From NCBI GenBank assembly GCA_003996215.1, contig QJPP01001827.1, forward strand, positions 124,001 to 188,000: a stretch of 64,000 nt of DNA. The letters run 5' to 3'. The DNA comes from Jaltomata sinuosa (lineage: Eukaryota; Streptophyta; Magnoliopsida; Solanales; Solanaceae). This document shows, piece after piece, positions 34,701 to 46,655 of the stretch (the first letter of the stretch is position 1; each line of letters begins with the position of its first letter). A program made the translations under genes and the position numbers. Under the pieces are notes generated by a model, which searched no databases, was not told where the DNA came from, and saw nothing but the letters and a program-made list of their open reading frames with translations.

Positions 34701-35195
34701 TAATGAATAAGAACCCAAAGGCTCAAAATGATCCCGGCTCACCCGAGACCCAAACCAACCACCTTCCTAACCCAAACTCATCATTCTGGAGCTAATGGAA
34801 TTGTCGGATTTTGAATACGACACTCCGATCATCGAGAGCCACCCAAAGTTACACTTTCAACTCTAAATGGCCTGAAAATAGAGAAAACAACACAAAACCC
34901 ATACCGAAAGTTCTCAGGCCTCAACTGAAGGTCCAACCAGACCAAAATCAATGTTATGGAGCTAACAGAACTGTCAGAATTCAATTCTGAGCACATTAGC
35001 TAAGAATGTTAACTAAAGTCAACGATTTTCTAAGTTAAAGCTCTAAAACAATAAAACAACCAAAAGAACCAAATGAACGACCATGGAACCAAACTACCAA
35101 TCTCAGCAAGCCATAAATGACTTGGGGCTACTATAGGAAAGCTCTAACAGTACAATGAATGCGTAAATACAAAGATGACCGGAAGGGTCATCACA
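31800..35195 (-). repeat. 5' LTR of F, end deleted
   Basis: Begins (minus strand) TGTGATGACC at 35195 and runs to 31800, parallel to the G LTR (52650 to about 49193). About 80 bp of LTR end, present in G as 49111-49192, are lost together with primer site and leader. TATATA at 34405-34410 borders a patch of CGCCATCGGCGC-type words at 34425-34520. The CCTCGGCCGCTCATACAATTGAGG hairpin-like words near 32615 and 32668 recur in G near 50045 and 50096. Confidence 0.85.
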
Positions 35196-36321
35196 GGTAG
35201 AACCTTACCTTGAACTTGATGGAATTTATATTAAGCTTGGATCCTCAAGTAATAAATAGTTTCCCCAAACACAAAACCTTGAAACAAGAAGAAACCAATT
35301 GAAAATGACAATACAACAAAGGGGCTGCCTAGGGAGCTCTTTCTCTAGAGGCTGTCCCAACCTTCCTAACATGAATAAACATGTTCTCCACCCCCTTATA
35401 GTTAACAACATGTAAAAATATATACTGAATACTTACCATAAAGCATTGAAACACTTAAAGAAAGATCAAGAACACTTGAGGAAGAAAGGGGCAGCTAAGA
35501 GACCTTGATGAGAGAGAGAGAATTATTACTTATCTTGTGTATTGATATAAGGATAAGTGAGTGTATATATTTATGGATGTACATATATGGGTCTTGGATA
35601 AGACCCATGACCCGCTCCATATCCATTGGGCTGCTAAAATTTTGGCTTTAATCTCCAAGTAGGTGATTACCTACTAACCCATTTCAAATCATTTTTGGCC
35701 TTGTAGGTGATTCACCTAATCTTCAAAGTAGGTGATTAACCTAATCTCCAAGTAGGTGACTTACTTTGTTTTGCATTCATTTTTCTTCCAAATCTTATCT
35801 TGTCAACTATCACCCTCAATTTCACACACATGAACACCTTAGATCCTTGGCTTAACTATAATCTCATTTTTACCAAGCCCAATTTATATCCTTGGCGCTA
35901 CATAATTTACACGTGACTTGGTCATAAGTTAAAATCCTTTCGATAGTGCCTTCTTTAAACTAGCATAACCTTAGTGATATCGAATGGACAAGCCATTTGT
36001 TTTGTTAGAAATTAAACCCAAATATCTTTAAAATGATAGCTAGAACACCCTCTAACTCTTCATATGTAGGGAGATATGCTAATTTAAAGTCACGTGATTT
36101 GCTGGATCACATGAAGTGACTCTCTAATAGGTATCCCTTTTTTTCTTGAACAATTGTTTTACAACTTTTGTAGGCCTAAAACTTTGGTTTAGCACTTCTA
36201 ACACCTTTAAATATATGTTTCTTAAAAAAATTATCCATTTGCATCTTTATTCTCTCGGTTTCACAGCAATTTATTGCCACTTAACTAGTCGTATGTTAAC
36301 ATAGACATATGGGGTATTACA
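35196..36321 (-). repeat. LTR of element I (minus strand)
   Basis: On the minus strand the LTR starts TGTAATACCCC at 36321, right after a purine tract CCTAAGGGGGGATAA (36336 to 36322). This identifies it as the 3' LTR of a minus-strand Ty3/gypsy element. The left limit is where F's LTR ends, so part of this LTR may be missing. Words like GTAGGTGATTACCTAC near 35658 repeat several times at 35655-35760. Confidence 0.65.
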
Positions 36322-37319
36322 TTATCCCCCCTTAGGAATGTTCATCCTTGAATGTGGGTTATGGTTCAGAATTAAAACTAACTCTGCAATTCCACTAAAT
36401 ATTTTCCAGAGTTTCCCCTATAAGTAGGACTATCCAAAACCTGTCAGCTAACCAAAATGCATATATACAAGCCTCACAGGATGCGTCAACAAATGTGGTA
36501 CATGAAATAATCAAATGATGTGTAAGACTTTTCTTGGACATATAATAAAGTGACTCTATAGCATGCCATACCTTTTAATCCCTCTAAATACTCTGATTTG
36601 TGGTGCGATTCATAAAATCTATAAATTCATAAGCATGAGTGACACTCCTTAATATATGATATATGAATGGAATAACTATGAAAAATGCATTTGAAACTAT
36701 GTCTCATATAAGGAATTAATGTGATGAATGAACACTTTGTAGATCTTTGGAACAAATATTGATGTTGACACTTCTTGGGTCTTCAGATTTCAAGTTTCTA
36801 TCATATTATGATTATTACTATGACAAAGGATATATCCTTATCCTATAACTTTTAGCCATGATGGTCTAACACAACCATTAGTGTCTTTTCAATAGACAAG
36901 TCCTTTATGAATTCAATGTTCTCTATAGGGTTGACATATGCATACTCTTATGAACATTTGCATAGGATAGACATAGGAATTCTAGATGCACTATAGCTAG
37001 CTCTGGACGCAACTCTCTATTCCTCTATAGGACCTAATAATTAGGGCTGATCTTGATTTTCTTTTCAAATCACATGATGACTTTCTGAGGTGATACTTTT
37101 GGAGCACCCAATTAGCATATGAAACTCTGAATCATTGGGTTGCACCTCTATATAAAACCTCTGTCAACTTTGATCGGTTTTCAATCTTTTTTTTACCAAT
37201 TAAATCCTATAATAATCGAGTAAGAGTTTTGTGATACTTCCCTAAAAGGTATTCAAAAGGTGCCATTACTATGATTTAGGGACAACCATCATTATCTTTA
37301 GTTCTATTATGGGAAACAT
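36322..37319 (-). other. Interior of element I, first piece, with AGGA hairpin
   Basis: Adjacent to the LTR, minus-strand TTCA-AGGA-TGAA (36352 to 36341) lies 19 nt from the LTR and upstream of the polypurine tract. The rest is non-coding or too decayed to read. It ends at the start of H's LTR and probably resumes at 52651. Confidence 0.5.
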
Positions 37320-40300
37320 TGTACTGAACCTTCCGGTCATTTATGCATTTTTGCCTTTCTTATACTGTTAGATCTTGCTAGTAGCAGCCCTAAGTCATTT
37401 ATGGCTTGCTGGGACCAGTAGTTCAGTTTTTGGGTCATCTGTTTGGTCTTTTTGGCAGTTTCTTGTGTTAGAACTTTAGGCTTCTGAAATCATTGACTTT
37501 AGTCAACACTCTTGGTGAACGTGCTCGGAATTTAATTCCGATGGTTTTGTTAGCTCTGGAGCTTGGACTTTTGTCTAGTAAGACCTTTGGTAAGGATCTG
37601 GGAGCTTTTTAACTTGGAATTCTCTCTCGTTCTGTGTTTCCAGACCAGTTGGGCTTGTTTGGTTCACTTTGATTAACATTTGGAGAAGACGGCCTTATAT
37701 GGAAATTCCGTCAGCGCTGTTAGCTCCGGAATGTTGAGTTTAGGCTAGAGGGACTATTGGTTCAGGTCCCAACGCTTCCGGACTTGATTTCAACCATTGG
37801 GTTCTATTTTGGAAATAGTTGGCCTAAGGTTGATTTTTGGGCGTGGAGCCCACTTTTCTTTAAATCAACCTCTGATGGGATTTTCACTGATTCCATTAGA
37901 TCTAAAACGACATTTCTAGTTGAATAGCTCAGGTCATTTTTATTTGCGGGACCCCATAATCATTCCCGGGGACCCAAAGTGCAAAAATCTGCCCTTACAG
38001 CTGGTTGCTGTCATAGCACCATTTTGTTCTTTGTGTACGCGGGCCTTGGCCTCATTCACATAGGGAATTTATCCAGCCGCCCCATTTTGTTCTTCGCGTA
38101 GGCGGCTCCCTGGACGCGTTCACATAGGCCAAGGCAGTCAGCTTAAGTTGGCTAATTCCATTCTTCTTCTTTATTTTCCTAACACACCCAACTCCGTTCC
38201 TCCATAGCCAAAGACCCCAAATACTACATATTTCACCATTTTGACCCCAACTGATTGGAGGATAATATTTTATCGATCCTAGCACATTTATTGGCTTCTA
38301 AGATAGGTAAGTCCTCTCTTTAGTTCCCGTTTTCTCCATTTAATTTCTCTTAAATTATCAAATGGGTGGAATATTTTGGAGCCCCATTTCATGTCCGTTT
38401 CCGCTCAAAGTTTGAGCATGTGCTCCCGAAATGGTAAGGAACACAAAGATATTTTTCATTTTTTGTTTTGGTTGCTAGGCCTACGACCCACTTTTTGACC
38501 CGAATTTTGACCCGATTATGTTCATAGCATTATGGGTATCGTTCGTCTTATATTAATGCCTAGATTATTGTAATGAGAGTGGTTGCATGATTCAGAGATT
38601 CCCGGAGCAGTTAGAGCTTGGATGACACCGTTCCCGTAGATAGTCATCAGACAACATGTAGGTTATGGCTTTCCCTACCTAGACTCTGCGTATATAGCCT
38701 ATAACTGCATTAATTAGTATCCTTGGGTGGGTTGTATTAGGTTGGTACCTTGGACCTTGGTCGTTTTTTCCATTCGTTTATTTCATACATTGATTGTAGT
38801 ATTCGTGTAGTATTGTATATTACCCTTGTGGTCCTGTGTAGCCTTATATTGACTCTGGAACATAGACCATGGGTTATTTTGGAATGTCCATGAGTCCCGG
38901 ACATAGAGATATTATTCTAGGCTGGTTATGTCTACTGTAGAGTTGTTGAGCCTGTGCAGGGCCGATAGGAATATTTGTGAACCATTTTATGCTACTCTAT
39001 TGTTTGGGAGCATATCATACATGAAAAAGTTTTTCCCTACATATTTTACTACTTATTTTGCTTCGGGCCTACTATAAATGATTTTCTAAACTTTGCATGG
39101 CCCCGAGGGCCCATTTTAGGATATGACTTCGAAAGGATTTTGAAACTGGCTTTTATGAAATCTCATATAGTAGAGAGGATATTATGATGATTTGATTACT
39201 GATTTTCATTCTGATACTAGGCTCAGCTGGGCCGTAGCCCTAGACATTATTTTCTACAAAATTTGACCTGGCTATGAGCCGGGCACCCTGTTTAGGGGTT
39301 TTGACACTTGATCTCTGATTTAGACCCGGAAACACTCCAGGCACCTTTTATAAGGGTTATTGAGATTTGACTACTAATTTAGACTCTAATCAAATTTGGG
39401 CACGTAGTATGAGATCTCGATTGTTGAAATATATTGAGTTTTGTGTTGGTATATGGTCTAGAGTAGACCTCCATGGACCCTACCATTCTGGACCAAGTGT
39501 TACAGGCGGACGATGATCGGAGGGAGGGGTGTATAGCATATGAGAGGTACTCGGGAAGGTCCTTTGGGCCCTGGAGGGGGTAACACATGGCACTGCAATC
39601 ACACTTGGTCCCAGATTCATCATATCATATCATCATGTATATTTCACTCAGATTCCACCCTTGTTTACTGTATGTTCAGTGTACACTCTGATTGTATGGG
39701 CAACCAGAGGGTTTGTTTTCACTTGATTGCATTCCTCGATTATGTGGGCGGCTATTGGGACTGTAGGTAGATTATATTATTCCTGTCCATTTATAGAGAT
39801 TGTTATGGCTTTTGGTTCTTGGTGGATTATTGAGTTTTAGCCTATTGAGGCTCTGAGTTTTTAGACTTTGAGTATTGAGGGGCTAGTGAGTTCTATATTA
39901 TTAAGGCTCTGATTGTGTAGCCTTCTGAACAATTGTGGGGTATTGAGTTATATTCCTTGTCATGGTTTTTCATTAGCGGATCTGGTGCTTGTGGTTTAGT
40001 TATTCCATCCTAGGGTTATAATGGAGGGAGTGTTTTTTGTCTATTCTTGTCTTGATATTGATGTCTTAAGTATGTTTCTATTAGTTTATGGCATCTATTT
40101 CGATTGTTGAATTGCTCTCCTGCTTCAACTTTATTTTGAGGTTACCGGTATACTACCCATCTCCTTAAACTCTCTTTTTATATGTACTGTTGATGTAGGG
40201 ATCTCAGGTGCGTCCTTCTTCCTTCTTTCACCTATGTTTATGTGTATGTATACCTTTTGTGCTATTATGTATACTTTTAACCCTTGGTTGTCTAATCATT

Positions 40301-40884
40301 GTGCTAGTTCCTTGTGCTTCTTTCTTGTTTTTCGTGACTATTTCCTTGTTATCTGCTTATTATTGTTTTTCTATCTTATATGCGTTCAGGCAGCTGATGA
40401 TGCCTACTGGGTACCTATTTCTTAGCAATTGGTGCTCATACTACACTTTTGCATCTTTCTAGTATAAATATTAGTTGAGTTTTTGCCGTTGATCGCGATG
40501 GAGACTCGTGCAGCATTTGGATATTCGAGACTAGGGTGAGCGCTTGACGGTCAGGGCTTGACCATATTTCATCTTTTGTACTATTACTCTTTGTATATTC
40601 GGAGATAGTTGTACTTATAATTTTGTTACTTCTAGTACTTAAATTCTATTACAAGCTTTTGTACTGTCGATACCAAGTCTTGGGGTTGGTGTAGTTTTTT
40701 TATGTATATATTCAGGTTATTGCTTCCACTTTGTCTCTCTTTATATTCCACTTCCGCTTATTTCTTCTTATGGTGTGTATTGGTTAGGTAGTATCCCATT
40801 ACTAATTGTTCCAGGCTATGGGGATTGGTTAACATACTAGGGGGTTATAGGTGCCATCATGACCTGAGAAATCGAGTCGTGACA
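37320..40884 (+). repeat. 5' LTR of H (3565 bp)
   Basis: Start TGTACTGAACCTTCCGGTCAT parallels the reverse complements at 22068, 35195 and 52650 (TGTGATGACCCTTCCGGTCAT type). The end is GAGTCGTGACA. It contains TTCGCGTAGGCGG and related words at about 38010-38110, CAGCTGGGCCGTAGCC and related words near 39230, and the GATGCCTACTGGGTACC block near 40399 shared with B. No gene. Confidence 0.85.
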
Positions 40885-40887
40885 GCT

Positions 40888-40899
40888 TGGTATTAGAGC
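40888..40899 (+). other. Primer-binding site of H, initiator tRNA-Met type
   Basis: TGGTATTAGAGC, three bases after the LTR end, differs by one base from TGGTATCAGAGC, the complement of the plant initiator tRNA-Met 3' end. Confidence 0.85.
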
Positions 40900-41092
40900 C
40901 CTAGGGTGACCGGTGTCATGGTACAGAAGCAAGTGTCTAAGTTGAGTCTCGCGAATCAGTATGATGACATTCATATCCTATCTGTGGGAGGCTACAGGGC
41001 ATTGTTAGGAAAAGTTTCATCTTCTTGGTTCCTTATCGTGCGTTCCTGGCTCTATTGACTTCTAAAACTTCAGTTGTTTCATTCCTTCTCAG

Positions 41093-42180
41093 ATGCCTAA
41101 GATGAGTTTTACAATAGTTGGTGTCGAGGCTTTTATGCCTGTTGCTTCAGTGCTTCTGTCAGCACACAGACTTCAGAGCAAGAGTTTACCGCATCAGGTA
41201 GGGGGTGTAAGGTCAGCCCAACCTCCCCCAATTCTACAGGACACCGTGGCTAGGACTCTGAGTCCTTCGGTGGGTGTTTTAATACCCGGTTCTATAAGCG
41301 GTGCTCTAGTTAGGATTGAGCTCCCAGTTTTGCAGCAGGGCTTTATGTCGGTGTTGGACTATGAGGTGAGATTTCACAAGACGGTTAGGTGTACTTCTAG
41401 GACTGTGCCTTCAGAGTTTGATAGGGTTTAGATCTTTGTTGGAGGTTTGATTTCACCACTCCGTATAGGGACCAAACATTTGGTTACAGTTGGGATGACC
41501 TTCCTTCATGTAGTGGATCATGTTGGGGATATCAAGGGTTTGTGCTGTGAGGCTTATAGGGATAGTGCTAAGAGACATCATTGCCAGGACAGATTTCAAA
41601 GTTCCCAAACTCGAGGTAGGGGATTCTCTTCTAGAGATCGGTTCCATGTCTTCTTGTCTACCAGGACAGTTTCAGTTACTCCACAAGTTTAAGAGGGTGG
41701 GGGTGCATGGAATGTTGAGCTTAGTGAATATGGTAAGGGTAAGATTCTTTGAGGTTTGCTTTCAGGTTATATAGGCCATGGTGGCCGGTCAGGTTCTGTG
41801 AGATCTCCTCGCCCGTATGTACCTAGAGGGAGTTGTTTTTAGTGTGGTGGTCATGGGCACTTGGCTAAGGGTTGTCCCACGATCCCACCTTCCAATCAGC
41901 AGGGTCAGCAGATGTTATCTCCGAAGACTTTAGTACCACAGGCTAGAGGTGGAGTACAGGGTAGTAGGGGTGGTCTCTAGGTGGTTAGAGGTGGTTTTTG
42001 GGCCAGTGGTTCAAGTAAAGTTTGTTTTCGGTGCGGTAAACATGGGCACCTTACTAGAAATTACCCCCCGATCATGTATCTCGGTCAGCCTGGTTCTTAT
42101 GATTGTGGAGAAATTGGTCACCATTATAGAGCTTATCCCCGATGAGGGATAGTTAAGCCTTTAGCTTCAATTATTCCATC
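41093..42180 (+). pseudogene. Decayed gag of H with mutated zinc knuckles
   Basis: The frame opening at ATG 41093 (MPKMSFTIVG) reads 112 residues, then a stop; the continuing segment 41447-41692 is weakly gag-like. Three CCHC-type knuckles follow. Near 41834 CF-stop-CGGHGHLAKGCP has a stop inside. Near 42022 CFRCGKHGHLTRNYP has the last cysteine as Y. Near 42093 SYDCGEIGHHYRAYP has the first cysteine as S and the last as Y. Several changes are TGY to TAY, as after deamination on the other strand. Not functional. Confidence 0.75.
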
Positions 42181-44685
42181 CAGAGTTGGACTGCATCAGT
42201 CCGATGCCTCTCTTGGTGTGCCCGAGGTAGAGGTTCTTGATATCATTACTCCAGGTAAAGTTCCTATTACCTTCGACTTGTGATAGTACTATTTGCGATA
42301 TGATTCCCTCCTTTCTATCATTTATTTATTTATATGCCTATCTGCTACTTGTTTTATTGTTTGACTACCTGAGTTTTAATATTTATGCATTATGTTGCTG
42401 GTAGTAATTCCTTAGTAGTAGATGGGGGAAGTTATTCTTGGGAGGTATTACCCGGAGTTGTAGCTCGTGGGTAGTTCTTGTTATTCTTTTTTTGGTTGGT
42501 TTTGCTTCCAGTTCCATCATGACTCTAGGCTTGTGTTGAGTCTTCTATTTTGAGCGGTCCTAGATGGTTGTTGCCTAGGCTATTTTCTAGTGCTTTCTAG
42601 GAGTTCTAGTGTTGGTTTTGTGTTATTGGTGGTTGTGCCAGAGTTTAAGCTCTTGTCTTAAGTTCAGAGATGTCAGTTATGCTAGCGTGCTTTGATTGGT
42701 TTGGTTTTCTTAGGTGTTTAGAGTCGACCCTCTTTGTTTGGTTGGTTTAAGAGGTTGGCAGGTATGTGTGTTGTTCCCATAGTGTTACTCAGTTTCTTAT
42801 CCAATTGGGTTGTATTATTGTTTCCTTAGTTCCAGTTGGAGTGAGTTTCAATTGTAGTTATCTGGTTGAGCATTTAATTGTGTCATCGTAGTTGAGTTTT
42901 GACTATGGAATTATGGCTAAGTGTTGCTAGTGAGAGTTGTAGGAGCTAAGGGAACAACTCCAGAGTCTTCTGACAAAGAATTTGTTGAATTTAGTGTATC
43001 CTTGGAAATGGTTTCATTTGGTTTGCGAAGGAAGGTAATGACTCCTTGTGCGTAGGTATGTGTTCTAGTAGCTGACTGAGATGGCAACCAAGAGTTTTCT
43101 TTGGGCTTGTCTGTTGGTGACTTGTGTCAACTGAGTTCAGGTTTTGGTGTCGTTCCTTTAATAGATTTGAGGTCAGAATTCCTTCTAGTCTGAGATTGAG
43201 GTAGTGGTCATCCCAGTACTACCTTTAGGAGCTTGTTGTATCATCCTTGGATCCCTTATTATCTTCTTTGGGGGAAACAAGTTTCAGTAGCATCTACAGA
43301 TTGGGCAAATTATGTATTCATAGCCTAGTAGGCTCCAGTGCCTGAGTGTTCATAGACAACGTATGGGTCTACTTATTGGTTCCGATAGAGACATTGATTG
43401 GCAATTGGAATTGAGTTTCAGAATCATGGGCTAGCAAACCACTCTGGATGGTTCATGGTTGTTTCTCTTTGGTTGTGGCTTCTTGGGTTGGAAGGCAATG
43501 AGTTCAGACAACTTAGCTTCCCTATTTTTAGTTGTGGAGTGACAGTTGGCCTTGGACACCTAGTCCTTAGCTAACCTTTGTGTTAGGATAGACATTCCAG
43601 ATTTTCAGTGGTGTTCTAGATAGTCCGAGGTTCCTCCTACCATGGTTGGATCGACTCAGCCGCGTAAGTTCAAGATTCAACAAGTGGTAAATGCTATATG
43701 TGATCAAGTGGTGTTGGTCTAGGCTATTTTGAGTTCTAATGCTACTTAGAGACTAGTGGTCGCGATTTATTTGTCTAGAGTTTGAAAGCTTGTTTTGTTG
43801 AGTCTTCCAGGGTTGTCTTTTATGTGGGGTTGCAGTGTTGGTTAGACTCGGCCAGTATGGACTAAGAAGTTCGGTATGTGGTATGCTTCAGGATGGTTGG
43901 TTTATGTGCTGATACAGTAGAACGGTTGATTCGAGCAAAAGGGATGAGTTGAAGGTGTATAAAAAAATTTCTATGGCTAGATGGCAGCCTTGAACCCCTG
44001 GCACCATTTCCCTTGCCTACGGGGTGTTTTGACGTGATATTCATGGCATGGTGGACTTTTTCCTGCGGTAAGATTAGTAAGGCGATTTTAAAACCAAATG
44101 GTCTTGACTATTCTTAGAGTTTGGAGCTTAGCTGGTGATTTCAAACTTTGTGGTAGGCTTACCACACTCCTTGCAGAGGCTTTGTTTTGGTTTTGGTCTG
44201 TTGGGCGGGTTGCCCTGGTTCATTCGCTTTCAGTTAATTTAGACTTGACACGGTGCAGTGAAGTTTGGTTCATTCTACAGTTTAGAAATTTTCCCATCAA
44301 CACAGGGTGTTCATACATGGCTTTCCTAACCCTAGTGTGCAAACTTCAGTCGGGTTCAGATGGGTTGTTTAGTTGGTTCCAGTTAGCGAGTTTGATGTTA
44401 GCAAAAGTGTTCGTCCGTTGGTTGATGGTAAGTCGGGGTAAAGCTACCACAGTTTTCGGGTATGTGCTTAGGGTTAGTATTTTGGATGTCAAAGGATAGT
44501 AGGCTATAGCTCGGCTTGGGAAGAGTTTGAGTAAAAAGGGTGACTTTATTCGAAGTTGAGCACAACGGGAACTATAGATCTTCGGTGGGTCAGTTAGTGC
44601 TTTTGAGAGTGGCCCGAGTATTCAACTTACATGAAGCTTCGTAGTCATGATACAAAGGATTTAGGTCAGAATAAAAAGTTTTACA
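42181..44685 (+). pseudogene. Heavily decayed pol interior of H
   Basis: No frame over about 130 residues makes sense, but islands of similarity remain. MSSDNLAS...QLALDTQSLANL near 43500-43580 parallels the RNase H-integrase spacer of B (SMGSLAV...ERPLAWDIQYMANKL at 3833-3910). The frame 44098-44499 (133 residues) has no domain and is not called as a gene. Confidence 0.5.
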
Positions 44686-46655
44686 GATCACCGTCGGCCC
44701 GTAGCACTTGGTCCGGAATTGTAGGGTCCATGGAGGTCTACTCGTAGACCACATACCAACACGAAACTCAATATATCTCAACAATTGAGATCTCATAGTA
44801 CGTGCTCGGATTTGATCCGAGCCTAAATTAGTAGTCAAATCTCATTAACCCTTATAAAGGGTGCCCGGAGTGTTATCGGGTCTAAATCAAAAATCAAGTG
44901 TCAAAATCCCTAAATAAGGTGTCATGTTTATAGCCGGGTCTAAATTTGTAGAAAATAATGTCTAGCACTACGGCCCAGCCAGGCCTAGTATCAGAATGAA
45001 AACCAGTAATCAAATAATCGTAATATCCTCTCTACTCCGAGAGGTTTCATAAAATCCAGTTTCAAAATCCTTTTGAAGTCATATCCAAAAAGGGCCCTCG
45101 GAGCCATGCAAAGTTTAGAAAATCATTTATAGTAGGCTCGAAGACAAATCAATAGTAAAACATGTAGGGAAAACCTTTTTCATGTATGATATGCTAGCGA
45201 AAAATAGAGTAGCCCAAAATGGCTCACAAACATTCCTATCGGCCCTACACAGGCTCAACAGCTCTACAACAAACATAACCAGCATAAAATAATATCTCTA
45301 TGTTCGGGACTCACGGATATTCCCAAATAACCCATGTCTATGATCCAGAGTCAATACAAGGCCACACAGGACCACAAGCGTAATATAAAATACTACATGA
45401 ATACTACAATTAACGTATGAAATAAACAGACATAAAAGACGGCCAAGGTCCGGGGTACCAACCTAATACAACCCACCCAAGGATACTAATTAATGCAGTT
45501 ATAGCCTATATACGCATAGTCTAAGTAGGGAAAGCCATAACCTACCTGTCGTCCGACGACTAGCTGCGGGGATAACATCGTCCAAGCTCAAACTGCTCCA
45601 AGAAGCTCCAAATCATGAAACCACTATTAATACAATAATCTAGGCGTTAATACAAGACTAACGATACCCATAATGCTATGAACATAACCGGGTCAAAATA
45701 TGGGTCACAAACAGGCCCATGGGCCTCGTAACCCAAAATCGAAAATCAAAATCACACATGTGTTCCTTACAATCCCGGGAGAACATGCTCAAAATTTGAG
45801 CGGAAACGGACATGAAATAGGCCTCCAAAATAGTCCACCTATTTGAGAATTTAAGAGAAATTAAATGGAGAAAATGGGAATTAAAGAGAGGACTTACCCG
45901 TCTTAGAAGCCAATAAATGAGCTAGGATTGAAGAAATATTATCCTCCAATCAGTTGGGGTCAAAAATGGTGAAATATGGAGTATTTAGGGTCTTTGGCTA
46001 TGGAGGAACGGAGTTGGGTGTGTTGGAAAAATGAAGAAGAAGAATGGAATTAGCCAACTTAAGCTGACTGCCTTGGACTATGCAAACGCAGCTAAGGAAT
46101 CGCCTACGCGAAGAATAAAATGGGCCGGCCGGCCAAATGCCCTATGCGAATGCGGCCAAGGCCCACGTACGCGAAGAACAAAATGGTGCTATGACAGCAA
46201 CCAAGTGCCAAGGGCAGATTTTCACACTTTGGGTCCCCGGGAATGCATCCGGGGTCCCACAAACAAAAACGACCTGCGCCATTCAACTAGAAACGACATT
46301 CCGAATCCAATGGAATTGACAAAAATTCCATTGGAGGTCGATTTAACAAAAAGTGGGCCCCACGCCCAAAGATCAATCTTAGGCCAACTATTTCCAAAAC
46401 AAAACCCAATGGCCGAAATCAAGTCCGAAAGCCTCAAGACCCAAACCAATGGTCCCTCTAGCCTAAACTCGACATTCTGGAGCTAACAACACTGACGAAT
46501 TTACATCCGAGGCCGTCTTCTTCAAATGTTGACCAAAGTCAACCAAACAAGCACAACTGGCTTGAAAACACAGAACGAGAGAGAATTCCAAGCTGAAAAG
46601 CTCCCGGATCCTGACCAAAGGTCCTACTAGACCAAAGTCCAAGCTCTCAAACTAA
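44686..46655 (-). repeat. Inverted H-type LTR fragment (M)
   Basis: Reverse complement of roughly 37550-39515 with modest divergence; for example, GTAGGGTCCATGGAGG near 44722 faces CCATGGACCCTAC near 39473. Both LTR ends are missing. It runs from the end of H's interior into the RT of G at about 46655. The plus-strand frame 46031-46486 (151 residues) is LTR sequence without domains. Confidence 0.8.

Larger units (their letters stand above)
19808..35195 (-). mobile_element. Tekay/Del-type chromovirus F, interrupted by E
   Basis: Read on the minus strand: 5' LTR (35195 to 31800), gag and protease (31799 to 30085), the insertion E, then RT, RNase H, integrase and chromodomain (24964 to 22069), and 3' LTR (22068 to 19808). 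Removing E and one GAAGG joins the protease-RT linker. Two losses: the 5' LTR end, primer site and gag start are deleted at 31799, and the 3' LTR lacks its last 1.1 kb or so at the junction with K. No target duplication can be scored because the left end is missing. Confidence 0.85.
37320..44685 (+). mobile_element. Tekay-like element H, 5' LTR and decayed interior
   Basis: A 3.57 kb LTR, an initiator-Met primer site, a decayed gag with zinc knuckles and a heavily decayed pol. The 3' end is cut by inverted LTR fragment M at 44686. Orientation is fixed by the primer site and by gag. Flank left of the LTR is AACAT; no partner flank is available. Confidence 0.8.

Noticed and set aside
44098..44499. 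133-residue plus-strand open frame
   Set aside because: Within decayed pol of H; no recognisable retrotransposon or host domain.
46031..46486. 151-residue plus-strand open frame
   Set aside because: Within LTR fragment M, antisense to it, no domain.
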